Of a DNA stretch of 64,000 bases, positions 41,210 through 50,570 are shown piece by piece; position 1 is the stretch's first letter; each line of letters starts with the position of its first letter. Position numbers and translations under genes: made by a program. This DNA is from Paenibacillus tritici (lineage in GTDB: Bacteria; Bacillota; Bacilli; Paenibacillales; Paenibacillaceae). Location: positions 248,001-312,000 of the forward strand of contig NZ_JABMKX010000008.1 in assembly GCF_013204885.1 (NCBI RefSeq), in the 5' to 3' direction. The notes under the pieces are model-generated. The model searched no databases. It was not told where the DNA came from and worked only from the letters and a program-made list of their open reading frames with translations.

Positions 41210-44200
41210 CTACTTCTTAGCCTCCAACATCCGCAGCAGAACCGTAACCGTCTCTGCCCGCGTTGCGGCATCTTTCGGGAAGAAGCTGTTGTTGCCTTTG
41301 CCTTGCATCAGTCCTGACTTCTTCATCTCGGCTGCCGCTCCAAGTGCCCACACTGGGATGTCACGGTCATCCGTGAATCCAGCGGAGCGGGCAACAGGAG
41401 CCAGTTGTAGTGCTCTCGCCAGCATAACAGCCATTTCCGCTCTGGTTACAGGCGCATCCGGGCGGAAGTTGCTGTTGTTATCCCCTTGGATGATTCCCAG
41501 AGCTACCGCCTGTGCAACGGATTCCTTGGCCCACGAACCGATCCGGTCACTGTCCTTGAAGGACAACGCTGCTTCTGGGTTCTGAAGCTTCAGCGCCTTC
41601 GCCAGCATCACCGTGAATTCTGCACGGGTCACGTTACGGTTAGGCTGGAAAGAGCCGTTCGGATAACCTGTAATGATGCCCTGCTTGACGGCTTCGCGGA
41701 TACTGGACTCGGCCCAATGTCCGGCAATATCGGTGAAGGATGGACCGGGCACCGGAGTAGCCGGGGCTTGCGGGCTTTCGTCCGACTTATTAGGCATTCC
41801 AACAATAACCGGCGGCACTGTTACCGGCGGAGTCACTGGCGCTTCGCCTCCGGGATCGCCGCCATTTCCGCCGCCCGAACGCTCGTTTACCGAAACGTTA
41901 ATTCTGCCCGTAATGGACGGATACGCGCTCAAGACCGCCGTAACCGTCACTTCTCCAGGTGTGGACGGTGCCGTAAAGATCGCGCTGAACCGGCCGTTCG
42001 CGTCTGTTACGGCATGAGCAGGTTCAAGGCTGCCCGAGGAAGCCGCGAGTTCGACCTCCAGGCCGGAGACCGGAAGATTGTCGCCATCGTAGACGATCCC
42101 CCCAATGGATACGTTATCTCCGGTATTCACGGCAGACGGTGTCGCCTGAAGTTCAATGAGCACAGGGACTGGTATGGCCTTGCTTACCGTAACGGTAATC
42201 GTATTCGTCACGGAAGGACTGCCAGTCAGTACAGCCGTAATTACCACATCTCCGGCTGCGGACGGTGCCGTAAAGACCGTGCTGAATCGGCCGTACTCAT
42301 CCGTTACGGCAAAAGCAGGCTCGAAGCTGCCTGAGGCTGCCATAATCTCGACCCCAGCGCCCGCTAACGGAAGCTCTTCGCCGTCATAGACAGTTCCTGT
42401 AACGGAAATTTTGCCTCCAGCGGATACGGAGGACGGCGTGGCCTCCAGTTCAATCCGGGCAGATACAGGTACATCCTCTTTTTCTACAGACACGGTGATC
42501 GCCCCTGCCACGGATGGACTAGCCGGCAGGACGGCTGCAATGGAGACATCTCCAGGGACAGACGGTGCGGTAAAGACGGTGCTGAACCGGCCGTACACAT
42601 CTGTAGTTACTTTTGCAGGTTCAAGGCTCCCTGCGGCGGCTGTGAGCTCAACCTCTACACCCGGAACCGGAAGTTCGCCGTCGCCGTACACGGTTCCCGT
42701 AACGGACATGCGGCCTCCCACTGTTACGGATGGCGTTGCCTCAAGCTCCATCCGGGCAGGAACGCTTTGCTGCGTCTCTGGTCCGAACACTTTGAATTCC
42801 CAGAGCGAGTATCCGTACTTGGATGCTCTCTGAGTTCCATACATCCGGACATATCTGGCATTCACCGGACCTACGGAGATCTCGTCAATTTCACCGTCTC
42901 CATTCGCGGTACTGTATACAGTCTTCCAGTCCTCCATGGTATCGGAGACTTCAATCCGGTATTCCTTCCCATAGGAGCTTTCCCAGTGCAGCATAACCTT
43001 GGAAATGAGCTGGCTAGCGCCAAGATCGACGTAAATCCACTGCGGGTCGGCATAGTTGGACCCCCAGCGGGTCGTCAATGAGCCGTCTACCGCATTCTCC
43101 ACTGCCACGTCGGCGGCTTTGGATGAGCTTGCCTTTACCTGCATACCTTCAGCGAGATTAGGCGCCACCGCTTCAAATACGTTAAATTCAGCCAGTGAAT
43201 AGCCGTCTCCGGTGCCCTGCTGAACGCCCTGCATCCGGACGAACCTGGCACTGACCTTACCGAAGGACAGCTCGTCGATTCCGCCGTCACCCATCGAGGT
43301 TGTGTAAACATCCTTCCAGGTGACCGCATCGTCCGATACTTGAATTTTATAGCTTTTCCCATAGGCCTTTTGCCAATTTAGCCTAACTTTATTGATCGTA
43401 TATTGATCCTGCAGATCGACATAGATCCACTCGTTGTCCGAAGCACTGGAGCTCCAATAGGAGCTTCTGTACAGATCCGTAGCATTCGAGGCAAATTGCT
43501 TGCTCTCGCTGGAGGAAGCAGTCGCTCCTTTACTGTAAGCGAGATCGAATCCTCTGTCGTCGAGCGAGGTTCCCTCGTTCAGGGTCACGCTGCGGCCGGT
43601 GAACGTATCTTTGCCGAGTCTATAGGTGGTTGTCGTTTTGTCCCCATTCCGGTTCAGCGTCACGTTCACTGTAATTCCCGGGGTTTCAGGATTAGCCACC
43701 GAGATGCGGACAGGGTCCGCGGATTCATCGACGACCACCATCGAAGGTTTGTCTACGGTAACGGTCAGTCCTTCTCTTAGCGTCACCGTACCCGGCTGAT
43801 AGAATAGCAATTCCGAAATGCCCAGCGAACGGTGCCGGACTGCCTGCACGGAAGCTGTATTCGCGAGAATACTTATCGGGCTTGCTTCTGCGTAGCTGCC
43901 AACCTCTCCGGCAGTTTTACCCGGCAGCACAATGTATTGATAGGAGGCATTGACCGGCTTCACGCCGTGATCCAGCCACATTGAGAACACTGGTTTAGTG
44001 ATTGGCTCCGTTGAACTGCCAGTAACCACATCACTCCATTTCCCGGTCTTCGTCTCCTGCTTCACTTGGAAATCCGTCTTGTCCGGGAAAATATACCCGG
44101 TATGATCGTTATACGCCCAGCGCCCTTTAACCTGCGAGGTTCCGTCGTCAACGGCTTTGCCGTCTACAAGCACATCGCCTGCTGCCAGACTCTGGTTCAG

Positions 44201-45742
44201 CGTGGTATGGACTGGTGCAGCGTTCGTTGAAGTGATGCCTGCGCCCAGCGCTACCATTTCATCATCGAAAAAGAAATAGCCTTTTTTACCGCTGGTACTC
44301 AGCTTGTTGAAATCAAACGCAGTCGCTCCATAACGCTCATTGGTCACACCGCCTACAAAGGTCTTCGGGTTGTTGAAATTATTCTCCTTGGTGAATACGT
44401 AGGGAGCTGTTGTCCCTGGAACATGAGCCCAGTCCATCAGCGGGTACACGGTCCTGTACTCATCCCCGGTTCTCTGGATGGCCGTGGCGCCTTGCGAAGT
44501 CCAGTAGAGCAGGTTGTATCCGCTTGGATTAATCGTTCTCCATTCGCCGCCCTTGACCGTGCTGGAGGACATCTTGACTGTAATTCCGTAATCCTTCCGC
44601 ATATGAGAGGAGACCAGGGTCTGCCATTGCGTCATATTGTTCGCATCCAGTCCATTGCCTGTGACTGTGCCAATACCCCGGATATTATTCAGGAATACGG
44701 CGAATTCATCCGCCCGCTTCGGATTAGCCGCCTGCATCCACTCCAGCGGATCTTCATAGAAGGTCAGCGCTGAGCTCTCATAATCCGGCCACTCCGGTCC
44801 GTTCATCCCCATGCCCAGATCGGCAACATCGCCTCTCACCAGGTATCTGGTCCCATCCAGCACATAAGAGGACAACGAGTCAATCGCCGCCTGGCTGTAG
44901 GCGAAGCTTGTGCCCGAGACTACATAGGCCCAGAAGGACATATCTCTGGCGAAGCTTCTTCCGTAACCCGTGGTATAATTCGTTTTCCCATGCATGAAAA
45001 AGGACATGTCAGACTGGATTCCCGTTAGCGTCTCCGTCACCGCCGAGAGCACGTTAAACGCCTCTACAGCGCTACGGACATTCTGGGCATCCTCCAGCAA
45101 TAAGCCGCGGATCATATAATTCTGATTGTACCAGGACGAATTGGCCCCATCGATCGTATTCGGTTTGCTGTCTAACGTACCAACAATATTGGCAGCCTGT
45201 TCTGTAGTCAGATAGCCTTCACACAGCAGCGCAATTTTGCTAAGCCGCAGTTGTTTGCCGATGCCGGTCTCCCACCAGTTGGTTGAAGTCGGTTTTACCG
45301 TGAACCAATAGTCGAGCCCGTTCTGAATACCTTTCAGCAGGGCTTCATTATGATAGTAGGGACTCTTCGGGTCAGCAAAGGCCTGCGCCATCGACTGCAT
45401 CCGGTCCAGCGCAAGGTAAGGCGACCATGCCCGCCCGTTGGCACTGGAGGCCGTACTGGTATAATCTACATCGCCCCAGCTTCCATTCGCCTTTTGACTA
45501 GATAAGTAGGCCCCGGCCTGTGATTTGAAGGTCCATTCGACCCGGCCGTTCGTTCCGTCGTTAATGATATCTTTGGAGATATAGAAGTCTACCACCCGCT
45601 GTTTCATCAGCTTCATTTCAGCCAGCTCTTGCGATGAGCCATCTGCCGACACAGGATATTGGAACCCGAGGGTCGAGATCATCAAACCAACCATAACGAA
45701 ACATATCCATCTCTTGATCCTGCTTTGCGTATTAACAGTCAT
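41210..45742 (-). CDS. Cell-surface PL8 polysaccharide lyase with F5/8C, Ig and SLH domains
   Basis: 1,510 residues from ATG 45742 (AAGGAG 7 bases upstream). Signal peptide ~1-33. The PL8 alpha/alpha-toroid and beta-sandwich (~35-715) carry NWWETGIGKQLRL and DMSFFMHGKTNYTTGYG, holding the catalytic Asn region, His and Tyr known from hyaluronate, chondroitin and xanthan lyases. Two F5/8 type C (discoidin) sugar-binding domains follow (~730-1000), each ending in an ARFVRMQGVQ- or ARYVRMYGTQ-like motif. Then come three ~95-residue Ig-like repeats (ARIELEATPSSVSAGGKISV type), and finally three SLH repeats (~1310-1510). The product therefore degrades an acidic polysaccharide by beta-elimination at the wall. 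The FMHG/GYG context looks closer to xanthan lyase than hyaluronidase, but this is a guess. Last gene of the uptake operon. Confidence 0.92.
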   Translation of the reverse strand: MTVNTQSRIKRWICFVMVGLMISTLGFQYPVSADGSSQELAEMKLMKQRVVDFYISKDIINDGTNGRVEWTFKSQAGAYLSSQKANGSWGDVDYTSTASSANGRAWSPYLALDRMQSMAQAFADPKSPYYHNEALLKGIQNGLDYWFTVKPTSTNWWETGIGKQLRLSKIALLCEGYLTTEQAANIVGTLDSKPNTIDGANSSWYNQNYMIRGLLLEDAQNVRSAVEAFNVLSAVTETLTGIQSDMSFFMHGKTNYTTGYGRSFARDMSFWAYVVSGTSFAYSQAAIDSLSSYVLDGTRYLVRGDVADLGMGMNGPEWPDYESSALTFYEDPLEWMQAANPKRADEFAVFLNNIRGIGTVTGNGLDANNMTQWQTLVSSHMRKDYGITVKMSSSTVKGGEWRTINPSGYNLLYWTSQGATAIQRTGDEYRTVYPLMDWAHVPGTTAPYVFTKENNFNNPKTFVGGVTNERYGATAFDFNKLSTSGKKGYFFFDDEMVALGAGITSTNAAPVHTTLNQSLAAGDVLVDGKAVDDGTSQVKGRWAYNDHTGYIFPDKTDFQVKQETKTGKWSDVVTGSSTEPITKPVFSMWLDHGVKPVNASYQYIVLPGKTAGEVGSYAEASPISILANTASVQAVRHRSLGISELLFYQPGTVTLREGLTVTVDKPSMVVVDESADPVRISVANPETPGITVNVTLNRNGDKTTTTYRLGKDTFTGRSVTLNEGTSLDDRGFDLAYSKGATASSSESKQFASNATDLYRSSYWSSSASDNEWIYVDLQDQYTINKVRLNWQKAYGKSYKIQVSDDAVTWKDVYTTSMGDGGIDELSFGKVSARFVRMQGVQQGTGDGYSLAEFNVFEAVAPNLAEGMQVKASSSKAADVAVENAVDGSLTTRWGSNYADPQWIYVDLGASQLISKVMLHWESSYGKEYRIEVSDTMEDWKTVYSTANGDGEIDEISVGPVNARYVRMYGTQRASKYGYSLWEFKVFGPETQQSVPARMELEATPSVTVGGRMSVTGTVYGDGELPVPGVEVELTAAAGSLEPAKVTTDVYGRFSTVFTAPSVPGDVSIAAVLPASPSVAGAITVSVEKEDVPVSARIELEATPSSVSAGGKISVTGTVYDGEELPLAGAGVEIMAASGSFEPAFAVTDEYGRFSTVFTAPSAAGDVVITAVLTGSPSVTNTITVTVSKAIPVPVLIELQATPSAVNTGDNVSIGGIVYDGDNLPVSGLEVELAASSGSLEPAHAVTDANGRFSAIFTAPSTPGEVTVTAVLSAYPSITGRINVSVNERSGGGNGGDPGGEAPVTPPVTVPPVIVGMPNKSDESPQAPATPVPGPSFTDIAGHWAESSIREAVKQGIITGYPNGSFQPNRNVTRAEFTVMLAKALKLQNPEAALSFKDSDRIGSWAKESVAQAVALGIIQGDNNSNFRPDAPVTRAEMAVMLARALQLAPVARSAGFTDDRDIPVWALGAAAEMKKSGLMQGKGNNSFFPKDAATRAETVTVLLRMLEAKK
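41890..42755. repeat. Three tandem Ig-domain repeats in the PL8 gene
   Basis: Three units of about 285-290 bases encode near-identical Ig-like domains (TVYDGEELPLAGAGVEI, then YGRFSTVFTAPS). Similarity at DNA level makes copy-number change by recombination likely. Confidence 0.7.
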
Positions 45743-45776
45743 GTACACGCTCCTTTGTTATCTGGGGCCATTATTT

Positions 45777-45790
45777 TGACAGCGCTTTCC
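45777..45790. promoter_or_regulatory. cre-like site before the PL8 gene
   Basis: TGACAGCGCTTTCC matches the CcpA cre consensus TGWAANCGNTNWCA at all but two positions. It lies 35 bases before the PL8 start, so catabolite repression of the lyase is plausible. Confidence 0.45.
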
Positions 45791-45808
45791 TTTTAGCGGA
45801 TGAAAGAA

Positions 45809-45824
45809 GGCAGCTTGCACTGCC
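45809..45824 (-). terminator. Weak hairpin between GH130 and PL8 genes
   Basis: GGCAG (45809-45813) pairs with CTGCC (45820-45824), followed leftward by TTCTTTC. It could attenuate transcription between the two genes. Confidence 0.4.
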
Positions 45825-45833
45825 CTCAGCCTT

Positions 45834-46880
45834 CTACACTAGCGTATTATATATATCCTCTAGCGGGATGTCCGCCACTGCCATCACTTCGTCCGCGGCA
45901 CCGTAATACATGCGGACCGTCTGATCCAGCAGCAAGGCTCCGCACGAGAATACGACCTTGCCGAAGAATCCATTCACCTCATAGGCAGCTTCCGGCTCCA
46001 GCACAGGGACACGCGATCTCGCAATGACCCGTGACGGGTCCTCCAGATCCAGCAGAACCGCCCCCATGCAATAGCGGTGGCTGCTGTCCGCGCCATGGTA
46101 CAGCGCCAGCCAGCCGCGTTCGGTTCGAATCGGAACCGCTCCGCCACCCATGCGGGCAGAGTCCCAGCCCTGCTCGCCGAGTCCCATCAGGAAGCGGTGG
46201 TTCCCCCAATGGTCGAGATCGGGTGATTCGGCGATCCACATCTCGGGAGCGCCGAATGACTTCGGCACCGGACGATGCAGAGCGTAGTATTTGCCGCCAA
46301 TTTTCTCGGGGAAAATCATAACATCCTTATTCTCGGGAGGCAGCATAATCCCCCGCCGTTTGAATGTCCGGAAGTCGCTGGTTTCCGCCAGCCCTACGCC
46401 GACTCCGCGCGCGGAAGCAGCGCTGTAAGTGATGTAATAAGTGTCCCCGATCTGGGTCACACGCGGATCTTCAATCCCCCATGCTTCCAGGGGATGCTCC
46501 GGGAACAGGGCCGGCTGCGGCTCCACCTCGAAATGAATGCCGTCCCGGCTCCGCGCTACCCGGAGATGGGACAAGGAGGTGAGCATCACCGTCTGTCCAT
46601 CCTTGGCTACAAAGCGCGAGTCGGCGAAATCATAGCCCGGATCGTTCTTGTCGTAACGCTCAACCTGCACCTCCGTCCCTGCCTCATTCAGCCGGGGAAC
46701 GAGTACCTCGTCCGCCCGGTCCGGTATTGGCGCTTCGGCAACGCGCAGTAAGAGGATCGTCTCATCCTGTAACTGCGCAACGCCTGCATTGAACGCGCCC
46801 AGCACCTGGAAATCGGGACGGGAGGGAGCAACATCCCCGGCCTCAATCAGCGGATTGTGCGCGCTGCGGTTTATTTTCAT
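45834..46880 (-). CDS. GH130 mannoside phosphorylase family protein
   Basis: 348 residues from ATG 46880 (GAGG box). GH130 landmarks are present in order: GAFNAGVAQ near residue 28, the SLSHLRVARSRDG strand, GIEDPRVTQIGDTYYITYS, the KDVMIFPEKIGGKYYALHRP block, DHWGNHRFL and the closing MYYGAADEVMAVA. GH130 enzymes split beta-mannosides such as mannosyl-glucose or mannooligosaccharides with phosphate. There is no signal peptide, so it acts on imported oligosaccharide. It lies 32 bases after the binding-protein gene in the same operon. A mannose-containing target polysaccharide is therefore likely. Confidence 0.92.
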   Translation of the reverse strand: MKINRSAHNPLIEAGDVAPSRPDFQVLGAFNAGVAQLQDETILLLRVAEAPIPDRADEVLVPRLNEAGTEVQVERYDKNDPGYDFADSRFVAKDGQTVMLTSLSHLRVARSRDGIHFEVEPQPALFPEHPLEAWGIEDPRVTQIGDTYYITYSAASARGVGVGLAETSDFRTFKRRGIMLPPENKDVMIFPEKIGGKYYALHRPVPKSFGAPEMWIAESPDLDHWGNHRFLMGLGEQGWDSARMGGGAVPIRTERGWLALYHGADSSHRYCMGAVLLDLEDPSRVIARSRVPVLEPEAAYEVNGFFGKVVFSCGALLLDQTVRMYYGAADEVMAVADIPLEDIYNTLV

Positions 46881-46912
46881 TGGAGTAACCTCTTTCTGTG
46901 TTTGAAATGCTG

Positions 46913-48445
46913 TTATTTCCCTGCGGTGACGGCGTCAATCTGGGCCTGGATTTCAGCGACCACTTTTTGCCCGCCGAGACTGGCCATTTTGTCCTCCATC
47001 GTTTTCTTTCCTTCCTCTGCAGGGATCAGGCCTTGGCTGAGCGGCAGGAAGATCGAATCATGAAGCGGCGTGATTTTGGCATATTCCGTCTTTACCTTCT
47101 CGGCGTTGAAGTTGAAGCCTGCAATAGGACTCAGCGTGAAGTTGGATGTCTTGGTCGAGAAATCGAACCACTTCTTGTCATCCGGCATCATGTTGTCAGG
47201 TGTACGGTTCAGCGTCGGCCGCCAGGTCAGCACATAACCAGGGAAGGTATAGCTGGACAGTACCTTATAGCTCGAATCGCCGACAGGCTCCCAGTCTTTC
47301 CCTTGAATGCCGTATTCCATCAGATCATGGTTCTCCTTAATCGACAGCCAGTTCATTACATCCATAACTGTATCCGAATGCTTGGAAGTCGTCGGTATAC
47401 AGAGGAAGTTCCATTGCTGATAAGCCGTATAAGGCTTGGCCTGCTCCCCGTTCGGAATGAAGATCTCCAGCTTGTCGCTGCCATCCTTCAGCATTTCCGA
47501 ATATTTCAATCCTTCCACACCATCGGCTGCATAGTAGGTCGCCGCATATTTACCTTGCTTGAACAGCGTCTCCGCATTTTGCTCCTGGGCAATATTCTTG
47601 GAGATAATTCCATCCTTATAGTATTTGGTGACACGTTCATAGGCATCGGCAATCGTCGGACTCACCCATTGGCCAATGACCTTCTTATCCTTGATCGAAT
47701 ACGAGAACATGTTGACCCCAATCTCCAGCACTTCATCCTTCGCCAGATTCGCAGAGTCACTCAGGATGAATGGCAGCTTATCCGCCTTAATTCCGTTAAT
47801 GACAAACGGCTTGACGTCTTTCTCATTTTCCTTGACCGCATACAGGAATTTCTCCAGGTCACCCAGCGTTTTCAGCTCGGGAAGCCCGTATTTCTCGCGT
47901 AAGTCCTTGCGGATCAGCAGGCCATAGAGCTGGCCTTGGGTGGTGCCGAGCGGAACACCCATAATTTTGCCGCCGAACTTGTTGTACTCCCACATTTCCT
48001 CCGGAATGGACGCCTTCAGCTCGGGCCGTGCAGCCACTGCCGCATCCAGCTCCATCAGAGATTTACTCTCAATCATCTGATTCATGGATATCCAAGGAGC
48101 GTCCAGATACATATCGAACTCTTCCCCGGCAGACATCTTCACGGATACCGCATTCCCGTAATCGGACCATGGCATGAAATTGACATTCAGGGCGGCCCCG
48201 ATATTATCCGCTTTCAGCTTGTCGTTAACCGCCTGCAGCACAGTATCGAACCCCGCAGGTTTATCTCCCGGGAAATAAGCCTTTAGCGTCACAATGTCTT
48301 TGGCAGCAGGAGCTGCACTGTCTGTACTGGACGGAGAATTCGTTGCATTGCCTTCATTTTTCGCATTTCCCCCGCAGCCCGCGAGCACCAGTGACGATAC
48401 CAATACCGCTGTTGTTGCCGTGCCAAACCATCTTTTTAACCTCAT
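46913..48445 (-). CDS. ABC transporter sugar-binding lipoprotein (LplA type)
   Basis: 510 residues from ATG 48445 (GGGAGGG box). Lipoprotein signal peptide with lipobox LVLAGCGG (Cys ~23). The mature protein has the family-1 extracellular solute-binding pattern of LplA/YtcQ proteins (TLKAYFPGDKPAGF, NFMPWSDYGNAVSVKM, FDMYLDAPW). It captures oligosaccharides for the two permeases encoded immediately upstream. No ATPase gene is in the operon; in Bacillus-type systems a shared MsmX-like ATPase energises several such importers. Confidence 0.93.
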   Translation of the reverse strand: MRLKRWFGTATTAVLVSSLVLAGCGGNAKNEGNATNSPSSTDSAAPAAKDIVTLKAYFPGDKPAGFDTVLQAVNDKLKADNIGAALNVNFMPWSDYGNAVSVKMSAGEEFDMYLDAPWISMNQMIESKSLMELDAAVAARPELKASIPEEMWEYNKFGGKIMGVPLGTTQGQLYGLLIRKDLREKYGLPELKTLGDLEKFLYAVKENEKDVKPFVINGIKADKLPFILSDSANLAKDEVLEIGVNMFSYSIKDKKVIGQWVSPTIADAYERVTKYYKDGIISKNIAQEQNAETLFKQGKYAATYYAADGVEGLKYSEMLKDGSDKLEIFIPNGEQAKPYTAYQQWNFLCIPTTSKHSDTVMDVMNWLSIKENHDLMEYGIQGKDWEPVGDSSYKVLSSYTFPGYVLTWRPTLNRTPDNMMPDDKKWFDFSTKTSNFTLSPIAGFNFNAEKVKTEYAKITPLHDSIFLPLSQGLIPAEEGKKTMEDKMASLGGQKVVAEIQAQIDAVTAGK

Positions 48446-48485
48446 CTCATAACCCTCCCATATCTATGGACACAATCTGAATGGC

Positions 48486-49370
48486 TTACCCTTTTACCGC
48501 TCCTACCGTTAGACCTTTGACAAAATATTTCTGAAGCATCGGATACAGCAGTACAATCGGGCCGATGGTCAGTACTGTGGTCGCCATCCGCACTCCGTAC
48601 GTCGGTGGAGTCACTGCAATGGCTGCACCGGAAGGAATCAGGTTCTTGGCTGCTTCCATATTGGAGACCATCCGGCGCAGGATTAACTGCAGCGGGAATA
48701 ACTTCTCGTTATCGATGAACATCAGTCCCATGAACCAGTCATTCCAGAAGCTCAGCGCATAGAAGAGCCCGACAGAAGCCAGAATCGGCTTCGAGATCGG
48801 AATCATAATCTGGAAGAACACTCTCATCTCATTGGCTCCGTCTATTCTGGCGGCTTCCTCCAGCTCCTCAGGAATGGTGCGGAAGAAGCTGACCAGCAGG
48901 AAGACGAGGAATGGCTGGCACAGCATGGTTAGAATCAGTACCCAGATCGTATTCTGCAAATGCAGCCACTGGCTGACCACAATATAGAACGGAATGATAC
49001 CTCCCGAGAAGAGCATAGGCAAGTAGCAGAACAACAGAAAAGGCGTTTGCAGAACATTCCGTTTATTCGCCAGTGAATAGCCAAGCATGGCCGAAATGCA
49101 CAGGGCGCTTAAGGCCCCGACAACCGTAATAAACACGGTGACGCCATAGCCGTTGAACAATACATCGGATTGCAGAACCGCCTTATAAGCGGCCAGCGAT
49201 AATTTTTGCGGAAATAAGGTGTAGCCGTGTGCAATCAGCTCCTCCTCATCCGTAAACGAGCCGGCAATCATCAGCAGAAAAGGAAACAGACAAAATATAG
49301 TGAACAGCAAAATGAACGTATGGGCGAATGCCGTAAAGGTGCGATCCGCAGCGCTATGTTTCTGTTTCAT
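48486..49370 (-). CDS. Carbohydrate ABC transporter permease (YtcP type)
   Basis: 294 residues from ATG 49370 (GGAGAG box). Six transmembrane helices are visible, starting FAHTFILLFTIFCLFPFLLM. The permease EAA loop is EELEEAARIDGANEMRVFFQIMIP cut to its core EAARIDGANE. It pairs with the permease encoded 10 bases upstream and the lipoprotein encoded downstream to import oligosaccharides. CUT1-subfamily membership is by family knowledge. Confidence 0.93.
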   Translation of the reverse strand: MKQKHSAADRTFTAFAHTFILLFTIFCLFPFLLMIAGSFTDEEELIAHGYTLFPQKLSLAAYKAVLQSDVLFNGYGVTVFITVVGALSALCISAMLGYSLANKRNVLQTPFLLFCYLPMLFSGGIIPFYIVVSQWLHLQNTIWVLILTMLCQPFLVFLLVSFFRTIPEELEEAARIDGANEMRVFFQIMIPISKPILASVGLFYALSFWNDWFMGLMFIDNEKLFPLQLILRRMVSNMEAAKNLIPSGAAIAVTPPTYGVRMATTVLTIGPIVLLYPMLQKYFVKGLTVGAVKG

Positions 49371-49380
49371 AGTTACTCTC

Positions 49381-50319
49381 CTAGAATAAAGCAGATTCTT
49401 TAGATACCCTCCGGGTTACCCAGTTGGCGGCAATGACGAAGATCAGACCCATAATGGACTGGAACAGGCCTACAGCCGAAGACATGCCGAAATCGTGCAG
49501 CTGTCTCATCGAGCGGAAGACAAAGGTATCAATAACGTCCGTAGTCGGATACAGCATGGAGTTGTCTCCAATGATGGCATAGATCATCGCAAAGTCACCA
49601 TTGAAAATTTTGCCTACGGCCAGCAGCGTCATAATCATAATCGTCGGCACCAGCAGCGGCAATGTAATGCGGGTTACAATCTGCAGCTTGGATGCTCCGT
49701 CAATCCGGGCAGCCTCGTACAGATCCTCCGGTATTCCCGTAATGGAAGCCAGGAAAATGATCGAAAGATAACCAGCACCTTGCCACACACGGATTACAGT
49801 CAGTATATACGGCCAAAGCTTCGACTCAAACATCCAGTTGACCGGTTCCATGCCGATATTGTGCAGCCAGACATTAATCATGGGCTCTTCCCCGCCGAAC
49901 AAGGATTGCACAATCATTCCGATCACAATCCAGGACATGAAATAAGGAAGGAAAATAAGCGACTGCGAGATCCGTTTGAAATACTTATTGCGGATCTCAT
50001 TGAACATGAGCGCAATCAGAACGGCAGCCGCTGTCGTAAACACAATAAACAGCACGTTGAGCATCAGTGTGTTCCGCAGAATAATCCAGAAGTCATCTGA
50101 TGTAAAAAAGTAATCAAAATTTCTAAACCCTACCCAGTCACTCCCCGTGATCCCCTTGGCAAAATCATAGTCTTTGAAGGCAATCATAATCCCGTATATG
50201 GGCAAATAACTGAACACGAGAAAAAACAACAGCCCCGGTACAGCCATCACATACAGAAAAGGATTCTGCACGATATGCCTCCATTTTGAACGTTTACCTG
50301 CGTTAAGCTGGTAGTTCAT
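49381..50319 (-). CDS. Carbohydrate ABC transporter permease (LplB/YteP type)
   Basis: 312 residues from ATG 50319 (AAGGGGGGAT box). The N-terminus KWRHIVQNPFLYVMAVPGLL and six transmembrane helices fit LplB proteins. The EAA loop is DLYEAARIDGASKLQIVTRI. It is the first gene of the polysaccharide operon and is divergent from the YesS-like regulator that presumably activates it. The promoter lies in 50320-50570 but no consensus pair was placed. Confidence 0.93.
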   Translation of the reverse strand: MNYQLNAGKRSKWRHIVQNPFLYVMAVPGLLFFLVFSYLPIYGIMIAFKDYDFAKGITGSDWVGFRNFDYFFTSDDFWIILRNTLMLNVLFIVFTTAAAVLIALMFNEIRNKYFKRISQSLIFLPYFMSWIVIGMIVQSLFGGEEPMINVWLHNIGMEPVNWMFESKLWPYILTVIRVWQGAGYLSIIFLASITGIPEDLYEAARIDGASKLQIVTRITLPLLVPTIMIMTLLAVGKIFNGDFAMIYAIIGDNSMLYPTTDVIDTFVFRSMRQLHDFGMSSAVGLFQSIMGLIFVIAANWVTRRVSKESALF

Positions 50320-50514
50320 TTTTACATCCCCCCTTTCTCAAGACCGGCAATCGCCCCAAGAGCGTCCCGTTATCTCTGCCGTCACCTTATCAAGCCCTTG
50401 CGGCAACGGCAATTCTGAAAAGCTCCGATAACTCCTGCAAGCGCAGATTTACGAACTTCCCAAAAACAACACTACTTCGGAAATGAACGATTCTGAAGAC
50501 GAATATGCCCGGTA

Positions 50515-50523
50515 TGCTATAAT
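50515..50523 (+). promoter_or_regulatory. Extended -10 of the YesS-like regulator gene
   Basis: TGCTATAAT, an extended -10 with perfect TATAAT (50518-50523), about 48 bases before the ATG at 50571; the gene has a GGAGG ribosome binding site. Confidence 0.6.
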
Positions 50524-50570
50524 AAATCTACAATTTATGCCCGGCAGTTAAGATTACGGAGGTTCCAGCA

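Noticed and set aside
46898..47902. 334-codon plus-strand open frame over the binding-protein gene
   Set aside because: Antisense shadow of the lipoprotein gene, no start signals.
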